Assembly (NCBI RefSeq): GCF_004168035.1
Contig: NZ_SDPU01000035.1
Location: 1 to 64,000 of the forward strand
Source: Nocardioides iriomotensis
GTDB lineage: Bacteria > Actinomycetota > Actinomycetes > Propionibacteriales > Nocardioidaceae
DNA: 64,000 nt
Reading direction: 5' to 3'
This document shows positions 43,238 through 52,341 of this stretch, piece by piece. Position 1 is the first letter of the stretch. The number at the start of each line of letters is the position of its first letter. The position numbers were made by a program, and so were the translations under genes. Under the pieces are notes generated by a model. That model had not been told where the DNA came from, ran no database searches, and was given only the letters and a program-made list of their open reading frames with translations.

Positions 43238-45406
43238 TCAGGCCTGGCGGACGACGATCAGGCTGCGCGGCTCGATCGCGATGACGCTGCCCGCCTCGAC
43301 CAGCTCGCCGACCGGGTGGCCGGAGTCGGTCGACAGCACCACCTCGCCGCGGTCGACCCAGTCGTTGAGCGGCAGGGTCGCCTTGCCGGGCTCGGGGTGG
43401 GCGTTGAACCAGAGCAGGAACGACGCGTCGCGCAGCACCTCGCCGCGCGGGCCGCGGTCGCGCAGCGGGCTGCCGGAGACGAACATCCCGAACGTGTGCA
43501 GCCGGTCGTCGAACCAGTCGGCGTCGGTCATCTCGCGGCCCTCGGGGTGGATCCACGCGAGGTCCTTGGGCCCGCCGTCGACGGCGGGGGTGCCCTCGAG
43601 GAAGTGCCGCTGCCGCAGCGCCGGGTGCTCGCGCCGCAGCCGCAGGGCCGCCTTGGTGGTCTCGTAGAGGTCGAGCCACGCGTCGTCGGGCCGCCAGTCG
43701 ACCCAGGACAGCTCGTTGTCCTGGCAGTAGGCGTTGTTGTTCCCGCGCTGGGTGCGGCCGCGCTCGTCGCCGGCGGTGATCATCGGGACGCCGGTCGACA
43801 GGCACAGCGTCGCCATGAGGTTCGCGGCCTGCTTGCGGCGCAGCGCGGCGACCACCTTGTCGTCGGTCTCGCCCTCGACGCCGCAGTTCCAGGACCGGTT
43901 GTTGTCGGTGCCGTCGCGGTTGTTCTCGCCGTTGGCCTCGTTGTGCTTGTGGTTGTAGGAGACGAGGTCGCGCAGCGTGAAGCCGTCGTGGGCGGTGATG
44001 AAGTTGACCGAGGCGTACGGCGACCGGCCGTCGTCGGCGTACAGGTCGCTGGAGCCGGCGAGCCGGGACGCGACGTCGCGGATGCCGCCGGACTGGGTGC
44101 GCCAGAAGTCGCGGATGGTGTCGCGGTAGCGGTCGTTCCACTCCACCCACGGCGGCGGGAACCGGCCGACCTGGTAGCCGTCCATGCTGGCGTCCCACGG
44201 CTCGGCGATCAGCTTCACGTGGCGCAGCACCGGGTCCTGGCCGATGGTCGTCAGGAACGCGCCGCGCAGGTCGATCGCGGTGCGGTCGCGGGCCAGCGCG
44301 GGGGTGAGGTCGAAGCGGAAGCCGTCGACGTGGAACTCGGTGACCCAGTAGCGCAGCGAGTCGAGGATGACCCGCAGCGCCGGGTGGTAGGTGGTGTCGA
44401 CGGTGTTGCCGCACCCGGTCACGTCGAAGTAGGGGTCCCGTCCGTACTCGACGCGCTTGTAGTAGCCGTAGTCGTCGAGGCCGCGGAAGCTCAGACAGGG
44501 GCCGTCGGCGCCACCCTCGGCGGTGTGGTTGTAGACGACGTCGAGGATCACCTCGAGGCCGGCGGCGTGGAGGTTCTTCACCATCTGCTTGAACTCCGCG
44601 ATCTGGTTGCCGCGGTCACCGCTGGAGGAGTAGCCGTGGTGCGGCGCGAAGTAGCCGATGGAGTTGTAGCCCCAGTAGTTGGTCAGGCCGAGGTCGGCGA
44701 GGTGGCGCTCGGGCACGATCTCGTGCACGGGCAACAGCTCGACGGTGGTGATGCCCAGGTCGCGCAGGTAGTCGACGACGGCGGGGGAGCCCAGCCCGGC
44801 GTAGGTGCCGCGCTGGTGCTCGGGCACCCGGTCGTGCAGCTCGGTGAAGCCCTTGACGTGCAGCTCGTAGACGACCGTGTCGGTCCAGCGGTGCCGCGGG
44901 CGCACCCGGTCGTCGTCGCCCCAGTCGAAGACGTCGTTGGTGACGACCGACAGCGGGACGTACTGCAGCGAGTCACGGTCGTCGCGGGTGCGCATGCGGG
45001 CCGCCCGGACCCGCTCGCCCTCGGACGGGGCGGCGTACACGTGGGCGTAGACGTCGTCGACCAGCCACGCCTCGCCGGAGATCGCGCGGGCGTAGGGGTC
45101 GATCAGCAGCTTGGCGGGGTTGAACCGGCGGCCGCGGTCGGGCTCCCAGGGGCCGTCGGCGCGGTAGCCGTAGCGCTGGCCGGGCATGACTCCGGGGAGC
45201 GCGCCGTGCCAGATGCCCAGCGTGCGCTCGGCCATCGGGTAGCGCCGTTCCACCGGTCCCTCGGGGCCGTCGTCGACCAGGCACACCTCGACCCGCGTGG
45301 CCTCCGGGGCGAACACCGCGAAGTTCGTCGACTCGGGGCCCCACGTCGCACCGAGGGGCTGGTGCTCGCCGGGCCACATGTCGGGAACGGGTTCATCCAC
45401 CTGCAC
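43238..45406 (-). CDS. glgX: glycogen debranching enzyme (isoamylase type)
   Basis: 722-residue GH13_11 debranching enzyme cleaving alpha-1,6 branches left by phosphorylase. An N-terminal CBM48 (WPGEHQPLGATWGPESTNFAVFAPEA) precedes the barrel. The nucleophile Asp is in VDGFRFDLTPALARD, the acid Glu in LIAEPWDASMDGYQVG, and the third carboxylate in FITAHDGFTLRDLVSYNHKHNEANG. I prefer GTG 45406 (giving MQV, as in many GlgX proteins) over a TTG at 45424; GTG 45400 is also possible. It is convergent with glgP and divergent from the enoyl-CoA hydratase gene. Confidence 0.92.
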   Translation of the reverse strand: MQVDEPVPDMWPGEHQPLGATWGPESTNFAVFAPEATRVEVCLVDDGPEGPVERRYPMAERTLGIWHGALPGVMPGQRYGYRADGPWEPDRGRRFNPAKLLIDPYARAISGEAWLVDDVYAHVYAAPSEGERVRAARMRTRDDRDSLQYVPLSVVTNDVFDWGDDDRVRPRHRWTDTVVYELHVKGFTELHDRVPEHQRGTYAGLGSPAVVDYLRDLGITTVELLPVHEIVPERHLADLGLTNYWGYNSIGYFAPHHGYSSSGDRGNQIAEFKQMVKNLHAAGLEVILDVVYNHTAEGGADGPCLSFRGLDDYGYYKRVEYGRDPYFDVTGCGNTVDTTYHPALRVILDSLRYWVTEFHVDGFRFDLTPALARDRTAIDLRGAFLTTIGQDPVLRHVKLIAEPWDASMDGYQVGRFPPPWVEWNDRYRDTIRDFWRTQSGGIRDVASRLAGSSDLYADDGRSPYASVNFITAHDGFTLRDLVSYNHKHNEANGENNRDGTDNNRSWNCGVEGETDDKVVAALRRKQAANLMATLCLSTGVPMITAGDERGRTQRGNNNAYCQDNELSWVDWRPDDAWLDLYETTKAALRLRREHPALRQRHFLEGTPAVDGGPKDLAWIHPEGREMTDADWFDDRLHTFGMFVSGSPLRDRGPRGEVLRDASFLLWFNAHPEPGKATLPLNDWVDRGEVVLSTDSGHPVGELVEAGSVIAIEPRSLIVVRQA

Positions 45407-45507
45407 GCGGACAAGTGTGCCCAACGCGACGACGTCTCAGACCGTCCAGGTGGCTAGGGTTCGGTACGCCAGGACATCGGGACCAACGAAACAACGCGGA
45501 GGACGAC

Positions 45508-46287
45508 GTGGGCGAGTTCGTGCAGCTGGAGGTCGAGGACGGCGTCGGGACGATCCGCGTCGACCGGCCGAAGATGAACGCGCTCGACGTGGCGACCCAG
45601 GAGGAGATCCGGGCGGCCGCGCACGAGGCGGCCGAGCGCGACGACGTGGCCGCCGTCGTGGTGTACGGCGGCGAGAAGCTGTTCGCCGCCGGCGCCGACG
45701 TCAAGGAGATGTCGACGATGTCGCACCGCGACATGGTCGAGCGCTCGGGCAAGCTCCAGTCCTCGATGACCGCGGTCGCCGAGATCCCCAAGCCGGTCGT
45801 CGCCGCGGTCACCGGCTACGCGCTCGGCGGCGGGTGCGAGCTGGCACTGTGCGCCGACATCCGGATCGCCGCCGACGACGCGACGCTCGGGCAGCCCGAG
45901 ATCCTGCTCGGCATCATCCCCGGCGCCGGCGGGACGCAGCGGCTCTCGCGCCTGGTCGGTCCCTCGCGGGCCAAGGAGCTGATCTTCACCGGTCGGTTCG
46001 TGAAGGCCGAGGAGGCGCTGGCGATCGGCCTGGTGGACAAGGTCGTGCCCGCCGCCGACGTCTACAACGAGTCGGTCGCCTGGGCCAAGCGGTTCGTCGG
46101 CGGCGCGACCCTCGCGATGCGGGCGGCGAAGGAGGCCATCGACAAGGGCCTCGAGGTCGACCTCGCGACCGGTCTGGAGATCGAGCGGGCGCAGTTCGCG
46201 TCGCTGTTCGCGACCGAGGACCGCACCCGCGGCATGGCCTCGTTCCTCGAGAGCGGCCCGGGCAAGGCGGAGTTCGTCGGCCGCTAG
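45508..46287 (+). CDS. enoyl-CoA hydratase/isomerase (crotonase) family protein
   Basis: 259-residue crotonase-fold enzyme of fatty acid beta-oxidation. Oxyanion-hole motifs are FAAGADVKEM and GYALGGGCELALCADIRIA. The catalytic Glu positions are present in LGQPEILLGIIPGAGGTQRL, which contains both glutamate-bearing loops expected of a true hydratase. The start is GTG 45508 after GCGGAGGA. The TAG stop lies inside a small palindrome shared with the convergent response-regulator gene. Chain-length preference is unknown. Confidence 0.9.
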   Translation: MGEFVQLEVEDGVGTIRVDRPKMNALDVATQEEIRAAAHEAAERDDVAAVVVYGGEKLFAAGADVKEMSTMSHRDMVERSGKLQSSMTAVAEIPKPVVAAVTGYALGGGCELALCADIRIAADDATLGQPEILLGIIPGAGGTQRLSRLVGPSRAKELIFTGRFVKAEEALAIGLVDKVVPAADVYNESVAWAKRFVGGATLAMRAAKEAIDKGLEVDLATGLEIERAQFASLFATEDRTRGMASFLESGPGKAEFVGR

Positions 46288-46300
46288 GGCCAGACCCTAG
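46284..46300. terminator. small hairpin containing both convergent stop codons
   Basis: CTAGGG (46284-46289), CCAGA, CCCTAG (46295-46300). The stop of the enoyl-CoA hydratase gene and the stop of the response-regulator gene are both embedded in the arms. The stem is short, so termination strength is uncertain. Confidence 0.5.
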
Positions 46301-46977
46301 GCCGTGCCCGGGGCCTCGCCCGGGCGGACGTGGCCGCTCTCGTACGCCGCCACGACCGCCTGCACGCGGTCCCGCACGCCGAGCTTGGCGAGCACGTTGG
46401 AGACATGCGTCTTCACCGTCGTCTCGCCGAGGTAGAGCTCGGCGGCGATCTCCGCGTTGGACAGCCCGCGGCCGATCAGCCGCAGCACGTCGCGCTCCCG
46501 CTCGGTCAGGCTGTCGAGCCGGGCGGAGCGCGGCACTCGCGCCGGCGCGGCGGTCGCGAACGACTCGATCACCCGCACCGTGACGGAGGGGTCGAGCAGC
46601 CCGCCGCCGGACGCGACCATGCGCACCGCGTCGACCAGGCGCTCGGGCGGGGCCACCTTCAGCAGGAACCCGCTGACACCGGCGCGCAGCGCGGCCTCGA
46701 CGTACTCGTCCTCGTCGAACGTGGTCAGCACGACGACCTTCACCTCCGGCGCGGCGGCGAGCACGCGCCGGGCTCCCTCGATGCCGTCGACGCCGGGCAT
46801 CCGGACGTCCATCAGGACGACGTCGGGGGAGGTCTCGGCGACCATCGCCACGGCCGCGCCGCCGTCGGCCGCCTCGCCGACGACCTCCAGGTCCGGCTCG
46901 GCGGACAGCACCATGCGCAGGCCGACGCGGACCATCGCCTCGTCGTCGACCAGGGCGACGCGGATCGTGCCGGTCAT
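46297..46977 (-). CDS. two-component response regulator, NarL/LuxR type
   Basis: 226-residue regulator. The receiver domain (1-125) has the acidic pair at Asp11-Asp12, the phosphoacceptor Asp57 in VVLMDVRMPG and the conserved Lys in GFLLKVAPP. The C-terminal LuxR helix-turn-helix (about 150-212) reads LTERERDVLRLIGRGLSNAEIAAELYLGETTVKTHVSNVLAKLGVRDR. ATG 46977 overlaps the stop of the sensor kinase gene, its cognate partner. Target genes are unknown; the divergent membrane protein at 48325 is a candidate. Confidence 0.93.
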   Translation of the reverse strand: MTGTIRVALVDDEAMVRVGLRMVLSAEPDLEVVGEAADGGAAVAMVAETSPDVVLMDVRMPGVDGIEGARRVLAAAPEVKVVVLTTFDEDEYVEAALRAGVSGFLLKVAPPERLVDAVRMVASGGGLLDPSVTVRVIESFATAAPARVPRSARLDSLTERERDVLRLIGRGLSNAEIAAELYLGETTVKTHVSNVLAKLGVRDRVQAVVAAYESGHVRPGEAPGTA

Positions 46978-48155
46978 CGGTGGCTCCTGTTCGTGGGCAG
47001 GTGGGCGTGGACCTCGAAGCCGGAGCCCACCCGGCGGGTGGACAGCGTGCCACCGAACATCTGCGCGCGCTCGGTCATCCCGACGAGGCCGTGCCCGCCG
47101 GTCGTGGCGGACCCGCCGATCGTCGCCGGGACCGGTCCGCGGCCGCCGTCGTCGACGACCCGGATGTCGACCGCGTCGTGGCCGTAGTCGACGTGCACGG
47201 TGGCCGCGCCACCCGGCGCGTGCCGCAGGCAGTTGGTGAGCGCCTCCTGGACGATCCGGTACGCCGAGATGTCGAGCGCCTTGGGCAGCTCGCGCGGCTC
47301 GCCGGACACCTCCAGCCGCACGTCGAGGCCGGCGGCCCGCACGTCGTCGACGACGTCGCCGGCCCGGGCCAGCGAGGGCTGGGGCGCGGTGGGCGCCTCG
47401 TCGTACCCGGGCTCGCGGAGGATCCCGACCAGCGCGCGCAGCTCCTCGACCGTCTCGCGGCCGAGCCGCTCGAGCCCGAGCAGCACGTCGCGCTCGGTGT
47501 CGCGCCCGTCGAGCAGCGACCCGAGCTGGCGCCGGAGGCCGCCGATCTGCAGGGTCATCACGCTGACCGAGTGCGCGACCGCGTCGTGCACCTCGCGCGC
47601 GATCCGGGTGCGCTCCTCCCGCGCCGCCGCCTGGACCGAGGCCTCGCGCTGGGCGTCGAGCGCGGCAGCCATCTCGACCAGCTCCGCGCTGCGCTCCTGC
47701 TCGCGACGGACCAGCCGTCCGACCCAGCGGGCCGGGTAGAACACGGCGGGGAAGAAGACGGTGTCCCACGCGACGCCGTGCACGGCGATGTCGGTGCCGA
47801 CGAACGTGAGCACCGCGACGGTCACCGCGACGAGCGACCGCCGCGCCTCGAGGGCGTACCCGGCGTACCCGGTCGCCAGCATCACCGCGATCAGGCCGGT
47901 GCCGCCCGGTCCGGGGGCGCCGAGCACCGCCGTCATCGGGTAGAAGAACGCGACACCGACCACGCCGACCGCCGGCCACCGGGCCATCGCCAGGAACCAT
48001 CCCGCGAACCACCCCGCGACGAGGACGAGCAGCCCGAGGTCCTCCCGGAACTCCGGGTCGGCCACCGCCTCGACGACGCCGAGGACGCCGAGCACCGGTG
48101 CCGCGACGAGCGGGAACGCGCGGTGTCCCGTGGTGAGCCTCCTGAGCATGGGCAT
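46974..48155 (-). CDS. sensor histidine kinase (HisKA_3 / NarL-partner class)
   Basis: 393-residue membrane kinase. About five transmembrane segments occupy residues 12-140, with short loops and no large sensor domain. A coiled-coil stretch (150-180) leads into the HisKA_3 dimerisation domain with phosphoacceptor His190 (IAREVHDAVAHSVSVM). The HATPase domain contains the N-box-like IVQEALTNCLRHA and the DDGGRGPVPA and GHGLVGMTERAQMFGG loops. The architecture resembles DesK/LiaS-type kinases that sense envelope or lipid state. Start ATG 48155; a GTG codon directly before it is also possible. Confidence 0.92.
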   Translation of the reverse strand: MPMLRRLTTGHRAFPLVAAPVLGVLGVVEAVADPEFREDLGLLVLVAGWFAGWFLAMARWPAVGVVGVAFFYPMTAVLGAPGPGGTGLIAVMLATGYAGYALEARRSLVAVTVAVLTFVGTDIAVHGVAWDTVFFPAVFYPARWVGRLVRREQERSAELVEMAAALDAQREASVQAAAREERTRIAREVHDAVAHSVSVMTLQIGGLRRQLGSLLDGRDTERDVLLGLERLGRETVEELRALVGILREPGYDEAPTAPQPSLARAGDVVDDVRAAGLDVRLEVSGEPRELPKALDISAYRIVQEALTNCLRHAPGGAATVHVDYGHDAVDIRVVDDGGRGPVPATIGGSATTGGHGLVGMTERAQMFGGTLSTRRVGSGFEVHAHLPTNRSHR

Positions 48156-48216
48156 CACCGTAGGTGCGCGCCGCCCTCCGCGTGATCCTTCTCGAGGACC
48201 AGAGGGCAGGTGTCGC

Positions 48217-48311
48217 GGTTCCTCCTCGCGGAGGAGCCGGGTCGGTGCGTCGCGGCCGATGCCGGACGAGGAGCCCGAGCCGGAGAGTCGTCGACGTCAA
48301 CCGAACGACTC
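48217..48311 (+). promoter_or_regulatory. two inverted repeats between the kinase gene and the divergent membrane-protein gene
   Basis: GGTTCCTCC (48217-48225) pairs with GGAGGAGCC (48230-48238) with one G-U. GAGTCGT (48285-48291) pairs with ACGACTC (48305-48311), the latter ending 4 bp before the AGGAG of the gene at 48325. Either could be an operator for the adjacent response regulator or an mRNA hairpin. Confidence 0.35.
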
Positions 48312-48324
48312 ACCAGGAGCTGCC

Positions 48325-49032
48325 ATGAGCACGCACACCGCCCACCCCGCCCACCCCGCCGGTACGACAACGCAGGAAGGAGGTCGCGTCACGGACCCGT
48401 CCCGCCCGATGCGCTGGGCGGCCGGGATCGCGCTGCTCGCGGCGCCGCTGCTCTGGTCGGCCGGGATGGTGACGTCACCCGAGCAGGCCAGCATGGCCGA
48501 CGCCGACTACGTCTCCTCGCTGGCGCGCAACCTCACCCAGACCGAGGTGTCCGCACTGTTCCTGCACTACGGCAACCTGTTCATCGGCCTCGGCATCCTC
48601 GCGGCGCCGACCCTGGTGCGCGGGCGCCGGGGGAGCCGGCTCGTGGTGGTCGGCTCGCTGCTCGCGGCGCTCGGCTTCACCAACGTGTCCGGGATGATCC
48701 TGTCGGACTGGTGGAACATGTCGATCGGCACGCTGCTGCCGATCGACCAGGCCGCCGAGGTGTTCGCGATGTTCAAGGCGTCCGACCTGCTGTGGATCTG
48801 GAACGGCACGGAGATGTTGTCCCTCGTCGGCCCGCTCCTGCTGCTGGCCGGTCTGGCCCGGTCCGGCGTCCTCGGCTGGTACACGCTCGCCCTGATGGTC
48901 GGCGGCGTCGCCGGGCTGATGTTCATCCCGGTCTCGCTGCCCTGGGCCACCGCGATCGCCGTGCTGGTGGGCTTCTCGCCGTTCGCGCTCGTCGGCCTGC
49001 GGATCGTGCAGCGGCTCCGGGTGGCCGGCTGA
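48325..49032 (+). CDS. multi-pass membrane protein of unknown function
   Basis: 235-residue integral membrane protein. A hydrophilic His/Pro/Thr-rich N-terminus (1-25) is followed by about six transmembrane helices between residues 30 and 230. No catalytic motif is visible. It resembles DUF4386-like small membrane proteins only in layout. ATG 48325 follows CCAGGAGCTGCC. It is divergent from the sensor kinase/response regulator pair, a common arrangement for the regulated target. A long hairpin after the stop should end the transcript. Confidence 0.7.
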   Translation: MSTHTAHPAHPAGTTTQEGGRVTDPSRPMRWAAGIALLAAPLLWSAGMVTSPEQASMADADYVSSLARNLTQTEVSALFLHYGNLFIGLGILAAPTLVRGRRGSRLVVVGSLLAALGFTNVSGMILSDWWNMSIGTLLPIDQAAEVFAMFKASDLLWIWNGTEMLSLVGPLLLLAGLARSGVLGWYTLALMVGGVAGLMFIPVSLPWATAIAVLVGFSPFALVGLRIVQRLRVAG

Positions 49033-49060
49033 CCGTTCGCCCGCTGGCTGCGCGTCCTCG

Positions 49061-49100
49061 CCGGCGCGGAGGTGTGACTGGCCACACACCTCCGCGCCGG
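49061..49100. terminator. 16-bp-stem hairpin after the membrane-protein gene
   Basis: CCGGCGCGGAGGTGTG (49061-49076) pairs perfectly with CACACCTCCGCGCCGG (49085-49100) around an 8-nt loop. It lies 28 bp after the stop and is followed by TTCTCG. Confidence 0.8.
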
Positions 49101-49157
49101 TTCTCGTGTCATCGAGCGTCGGATATCGTGCGGGGAACTTCCGAGGAGGAGACAGAC

Positions 49158-49598
49158 GTGGCCGACGACAAGCCGGAGCCGGAGAAGAAGGCCGAGGCGT
49201 CCAGCACGTCCACGACCACGACGTCCGACGCGGGGACGAAGACCGCTCCGACCCGGGCCGACCGGCGCCGCGGCACCGCGGCGGCCGTGAAGAAGGGGAC
49301 GTCGACCGTCCGCTCCAAGCTCGCCTCGCTGCTCTGGCTGGTGGCCGTCGTGTGCGCGCTCTTCCTGGCCGTCGGCGCCCTGCTGGTCGCGCTCAAGGCC
49401 AACCAGGACAACGCCGTCGTCACGTTCATCCTCGACGGCGCGGACACCCTCGACCTCGGGGTCTTCAGCCGCGAGGACGGCATCTTCACGTTCGCCAAGG
49501 ACCCCAACCAGGTGAAGTCCGCGCTCGTGAACTGGGGCCTGGCGGCCCTGGCGTTCCTGGTGGTGGGCAAGATCGTGGACCGCGTCATCCGCCCCTGA
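49158..49598 (+). CDS. small membrane protein with charged N-terminal tail
   Basis: 146-residue protein. A hydrophilic tail rich in Lys, Glu, Ser and Thr (1-55) precedes two transmembrane helices (about 57-82 and 125-142). The region between them (DNAVVTFILDGADTLDLGVFSREDGIFTFAKDPNQVKSALVNWG) is well ordered and conserved-looking. GTG 49158 follows GAGGAG at 49144-49149. Its function is unknown. The dense Ser/Thr run (STSTTTTS) could be a phosphorylation target, but that is speculation. It lies upstream of etfBA with its own spacing. Confidence 0.7.
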   Translation: MADDKPEPEKKAEASSTSTTTTSDAGTKTAPTRADRRRGTAAAVKKGTSTVRSKLASLLWLVAVVCALFLAVGALLVALKANQDNAVVTFILDGADTLDLGVFSREDGIFTFAKDPNQVKSALVNWGLAALAFLVVGKIVDRVIRP

Positions 49599-49689
49599 CG
49601 GCCCTGCCCGTCCCTGTGACCCAACCCACCCGGGTGCCCGTTCCGGTCGTTGCTACCAGCGGGTAACCTCGGGGCCAACCCGACGTACG

Positions 49690-49719
49690 AGGAGGGGCCC
49701 GTTGCGGGCCGAAACGCCA
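49690..49719 (+). promoter_or_regulatory. hairpin-bridged Shine-Dalgarno of etfB
   Basis: A strong AGGAGG (49690-49695) lies 23 nt before the ATG, too far for normal initiation. Between them GGCCC (49696-49700), GTTGC, GGGCC (49706-49710) forms a 15-nt hairpin. Folding it leaves an effective 8-nt spacer, which is optimal. Confidence 0.55.
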
Positions 49720-50504
49720 TGAACATTGTCGTGTGTGTGAAGTACGTGCCGGACGCGACGGCGGACCGGAAGTTCGAGGACGACAACACCGTCGACCGCG
49801 TGGGCGTCGACGGACTGCTGTCGGAGCTCGACGAATACGCCGTGGAGCAGGCACTCCAGATCAAGGACAAGCAGGCTGATGACACCGAGGTGACGGTGCT
49901 GTCGGTCGGCCCGGAGAACGCGACCGACGCGGTGCGCAAGGCGCTGCAGATGGGTGCCGACAAGGGTGTCCACGTGGTCGACGACGCGATCGCGGGCTCG
50001 GACGCGCTGGCCACCTCGCTGGTGCTCGCGGAGGCGATCAAGAAGATCCCGCACGACTTGGTCGTGTGCGGCATGGCCTCGACCGACGGCGGCATGGGTG
50101 TCGTCCCGGCGATGCTGTCCGAGCGGCTCGGGGTCCCGGGCGTGACGCTCGGCTCCGAGATCTCCGTCGAGGGCGAGACCGTGAAGATTCGTCGTGACGG
50201 TGACGCCAGCACGGACACGATCGAGGGCTCGCTGCCGCTGGTGCTGAGCGTGACCGACCAGTCCGGTGAGGCGCGCTACCCGTCGTTCAAGGGGATCATG
50301 GCCGCGAAGAAGAAGCCGGTCGAGACCTGGTCGCTGTCCGACCTGGGTGTCGACGCCGGGTCGGTGGGCGCGGGTGCGGCGTGGAGCGTGGTCGAGTCGA
50401 CCGACGCCCGGCCGCCGCGCACCGCGGGCGAGATCGTGACCGACGAGGACGGCTCGGGCGCCAAGGCGCTGGTCGACTTCCTCGCGTCCAAGAAGTTCAT
50501 CTGA
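49719..50504 (+). CDS. etfB: electron transfer flavoprotein beta subunit
   Basis: 261-residue EtfB. N-terminal MNIVVCVKYVPDATADR, SELDEYAVEQALQIKD, the AMP-site loop VVCGMASTDGGMGVVPAMLSERLG and DQSGEARYPSFKGIMAAKKKP are all diagnostic. It binds AMP and forms the heterodimer with EtfA that carries electrons from acyl-CoA dehydrogenases to the respiratory chain, in keeping with the acyl-CoA enzymes in the window. The Shine-Dalgarno is unusual (see 49690). It is followed after 19 bp by etfA. Confidence 0.95.
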   Translation: MNIVVCVKYVPDATADRKFEDDNTVDRVGVDGLLSELDEYAVEQALQIKDKQADDTEVTVLSVGPENATDAVRKALQMGADKGVHVVDDAIAGSDALATSLVLAEAIKKIPHDLVVCGMASTDGGMGVVPAMLSERLGVPGVTLGSEISVEGETVKIRRDGDASTDTIEGSLPLVLSVTDQSGEARYPSFKGIMAAKKKPVETWSLSDLGVDAGSVGAGAAWSVVESTDARPPRTAGEIVTDEDGSGAKALVDFLASKKFI

Positions 50505-50523
50505 GAAGGGTTGGAGGACAGAC

Positions 50524-51462
50524 ATGTCTGAAGTTCTGGTTCTCGTCGACGCCGTCGACGGCAAGGTGACCAAGCCGACCCTCGAGCTGCTGACGATCGC
50601 GCGCCGTCTCGGCGAGCCGTCCGCCGTCGTGATCGGCTCCGCCGACGCCGAGTCGCTGAAGAAGTACGGCGCGGCGAAGATCTACACGGTCGAGGACGCG
50701 GACACCAAGGACTACCTGGTGGCGCCGAAGGCCGAGGTGCTCGCGCAGCTGGTGGAGAAGACCTCCCCGGCCGCGGTGCTGGTCGTCTCGACCGGTGAGG
50801 GCAAGGAGGTCGCCGGCCGGCTCGCGGTCAAGACCGACTCCGGCCTGATCACCGACGCCGTGGACGTCGCCGACGACGGCACCACGACGCAGTCGGTGTT
50901 CGCGGGCAACTTCACCGTCAAGGCGAAGGTCACCAAGGGCACCCCGATCATCACGGTGAAGCCCAACTCCGCGACGCCGGAGGAGGCCGCGGGCGACGGT
51001 GCCGAGGAGGCGTTCGCCGCGACGGTCTCCGACGCCGCCAAGGGCGCGAAGATCACCGGCTCCGAGCCGCGCAAGGCCTCGGGTCGCCCGGAGCTGACCG
51101 AGGCCGCGATCGTGGTCTCCGGTGGTCGCGGCACCGGCGGCAACTTCGAGCCGGTCGAGGCGTTCGCCGACTCCCTCGGCGCGGCGGTGGGCGCGTCGCG
51201 TGCGGCGGTGGACTCGGGCTGGTACCCGCACTCGTTCCAGGTCGGCCAGACCGGCAAGACCGTCTCGCCGCAGCTCTACGTCGCCAACGGCATCTCCGGT
51301 GCGATCCAGCACCGCGCCGGCATGCAGACGTCGAAGACGATCGTCGCGGTCAACAAGGACGAGGAGGCGCCGATCTTCGAGCTCGTCGACTTCGGCGTCG
51401 TCGGCGACCTGCACGCCGTCCTCCCGGCCGCCACCGAGCAGGTCAACCAGCGCAAGGGCTGA
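50524..51462 (+). CDS. etfA: electron transfer flavoprotein alpha subunit
   Basis: 312-residue EtfA. The N-terminal domain is followed by the FAD-binding C-terminal domain with the signature [83 protein letters not shown] in fragments visible at about 198-285; SGAIQH and the VNKD region contact FAD. It pairs with EtfB upstream in one transcript, which ends at a perfect 15-bp hairpin. Confidence 0.95.
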   Translation: MSEVLVLVDAVDGKVTKPTLELLTIARRLGEPSAVVIGSADAESLKKYGAAKIYTVEDADTKDYLVAPKAEVLAQLVEKTSPAAVLVVSTGEGKEVAGRLAVKTDSGLITDAVDVADDGTTTQSVFAGNFTVKAKVTKGTPIITVKPNSATPEEAAGDGAEEAFAATVSDAAKGAKITGSEPRKASGRPELTEAAIVVSGGRGTGGNFEPVEAFADSLGAAVGASRAAVDSGWYPHSFQVGQTGKTVSPQLYVANGISGAIQHRAGMQTSKTIVAVNKDEEAPIFELVDFGVVGDLHAVLPAATEQVNQRKG

Positions 51463-51478
51463 CCCCCGCACGCTGCAT

Positions 51479-51515
51479 CGAGACCCCGGTCCCGCCCTGA
51501 GGGACCGGGGTCTCG
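51479..51515. terminator. strong terminator after etfA
   Basis: CGAGACCCCGGTCCC (51479-51493) pairs perfectly with GGGACCGGGGTCTCG (51501-51515), a 15-bp stem and 7-nt loop. It is placed between the convergent stops of etfA and the LuxR-type regulator and can work in both directions. Confidence 0.9.
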
Positions 51516-51520
51516 CGCGT

Positions 51521-52213
51521 TCAGGCTCCGCGCACGACCGGCTGGTCGGTGTCGCCGTCGACCAGCCAGCCGGACCGGGTCGCGAGGGCCACGGCCTCCA
51601 GCTGCGAGGAGACGCCGAGCTTGGCGAGCACGCCCCGCACCTGGCTGCGCACGGTGGACGCGGACACGCCCCACTCCTCGGCGATGGTGGCGACGACCTT
51701 GCCGTTGGCGAGCTCGCGCAGCACCTGCTGCTCGCGGGTCGTCAGCCGCTCGAACGGCCGTCGGGTGGCGGCGTCCCGCTCCCGCGTGGTCCGGAGCTCG
51801 TCCAGCAGCGCCTGCCGTCCTGTGGGCGGCATGACCTCGTCGCCGCGGAGCGTCGCGGCCACCGCGGTCACCAGCTCCTGCAACGGCACGGAGCGGGTGA
51901 TGTGCCCGACGGCGCCGTCCTCCAGCGCCGTGCCGATCCGGGTACCGCGGTGCTCCGTGCTGACCACCAGGACCCGGGTGCAGGTGCGTGCGAACGGCTG
52001 CACGAGGCTCGTGCCCTCACCGACCGCGCCGGCCAGGTCGAGGTCCAGCAGGACCAGGTCCGGGGGATCGGCCTCGACGGCGGCGACCAGCTCCTCGCGC
52101 GAGGTGAGGTCGGCGCGCCGCGCGTCGAGGCCGTCCGCCCGCAGCGCCGCGGCGACGGCCTCCGCCAGCAGGGCGTGACCGTCGACCAGGAGCACCCGTG
52201 GCTGACCCCGCAT
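51521..52213 (-). CDS. orphan LuxR-type response regulator with atypical receiver
   Basis: 230-residue regulator. The N-terminal receiver-like domain ([18 protein letters not shown]) has Asp-Gly instead of the usual acidic pair. It retains a candidate phospho-acceptor in VLLDLDLAG but lacks the conserved Lys (VGHITRSVP where GxLxK is expected), so normal phosphorylation control is doubtful. The C-terminal LuxR helix-turn-helix ([47 protein letters not shown]) is intact. No kinase gene is adjacent. ATG 52213. Targets are unknown. Confidence 0.85.
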   Translation of the reverse strand: MRGQPRVLLVDGHALLAEAVAAALRADGLDARRADLTSREELVAAVEADPPDLVLLDLDLAGAVGEGTSLVQPFARTCTRVLVVSTEHRGTRIGTALEDGAVGHITRSVPLQELVTAVAATLRGDEVMPPTGRQALLDELRTTRERDAATRRPFERLTTREQQVLRELANGKVVATIAEEWGVSASTVRSQVRGVLAKLGVSSQLEAVALATRSGWLVDGDTDQPVVRGA

Positions 52214-52341
52214 GTTCTCCGCCCCCGTACTTGTCAGAGGTGAAGTCTCGTCGAGCCGGCGCCGCGGGCGGCACCGCCGAGCGGTCCGGGTCGCTGGTCC
52301 GATCGGGCTACGACGGTGTGACGTGTGGCGGCTACGCAGGA

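Noticed and set aside
40461-44414. A 1317-codon open frame on the minus strand crossing glgP and glgX.
   Set aside because: It spans two convergent genes and a strong terminator, and has no recognisable domain. It is a shadow of glgP in the first part and out of frame with glgX in the second.
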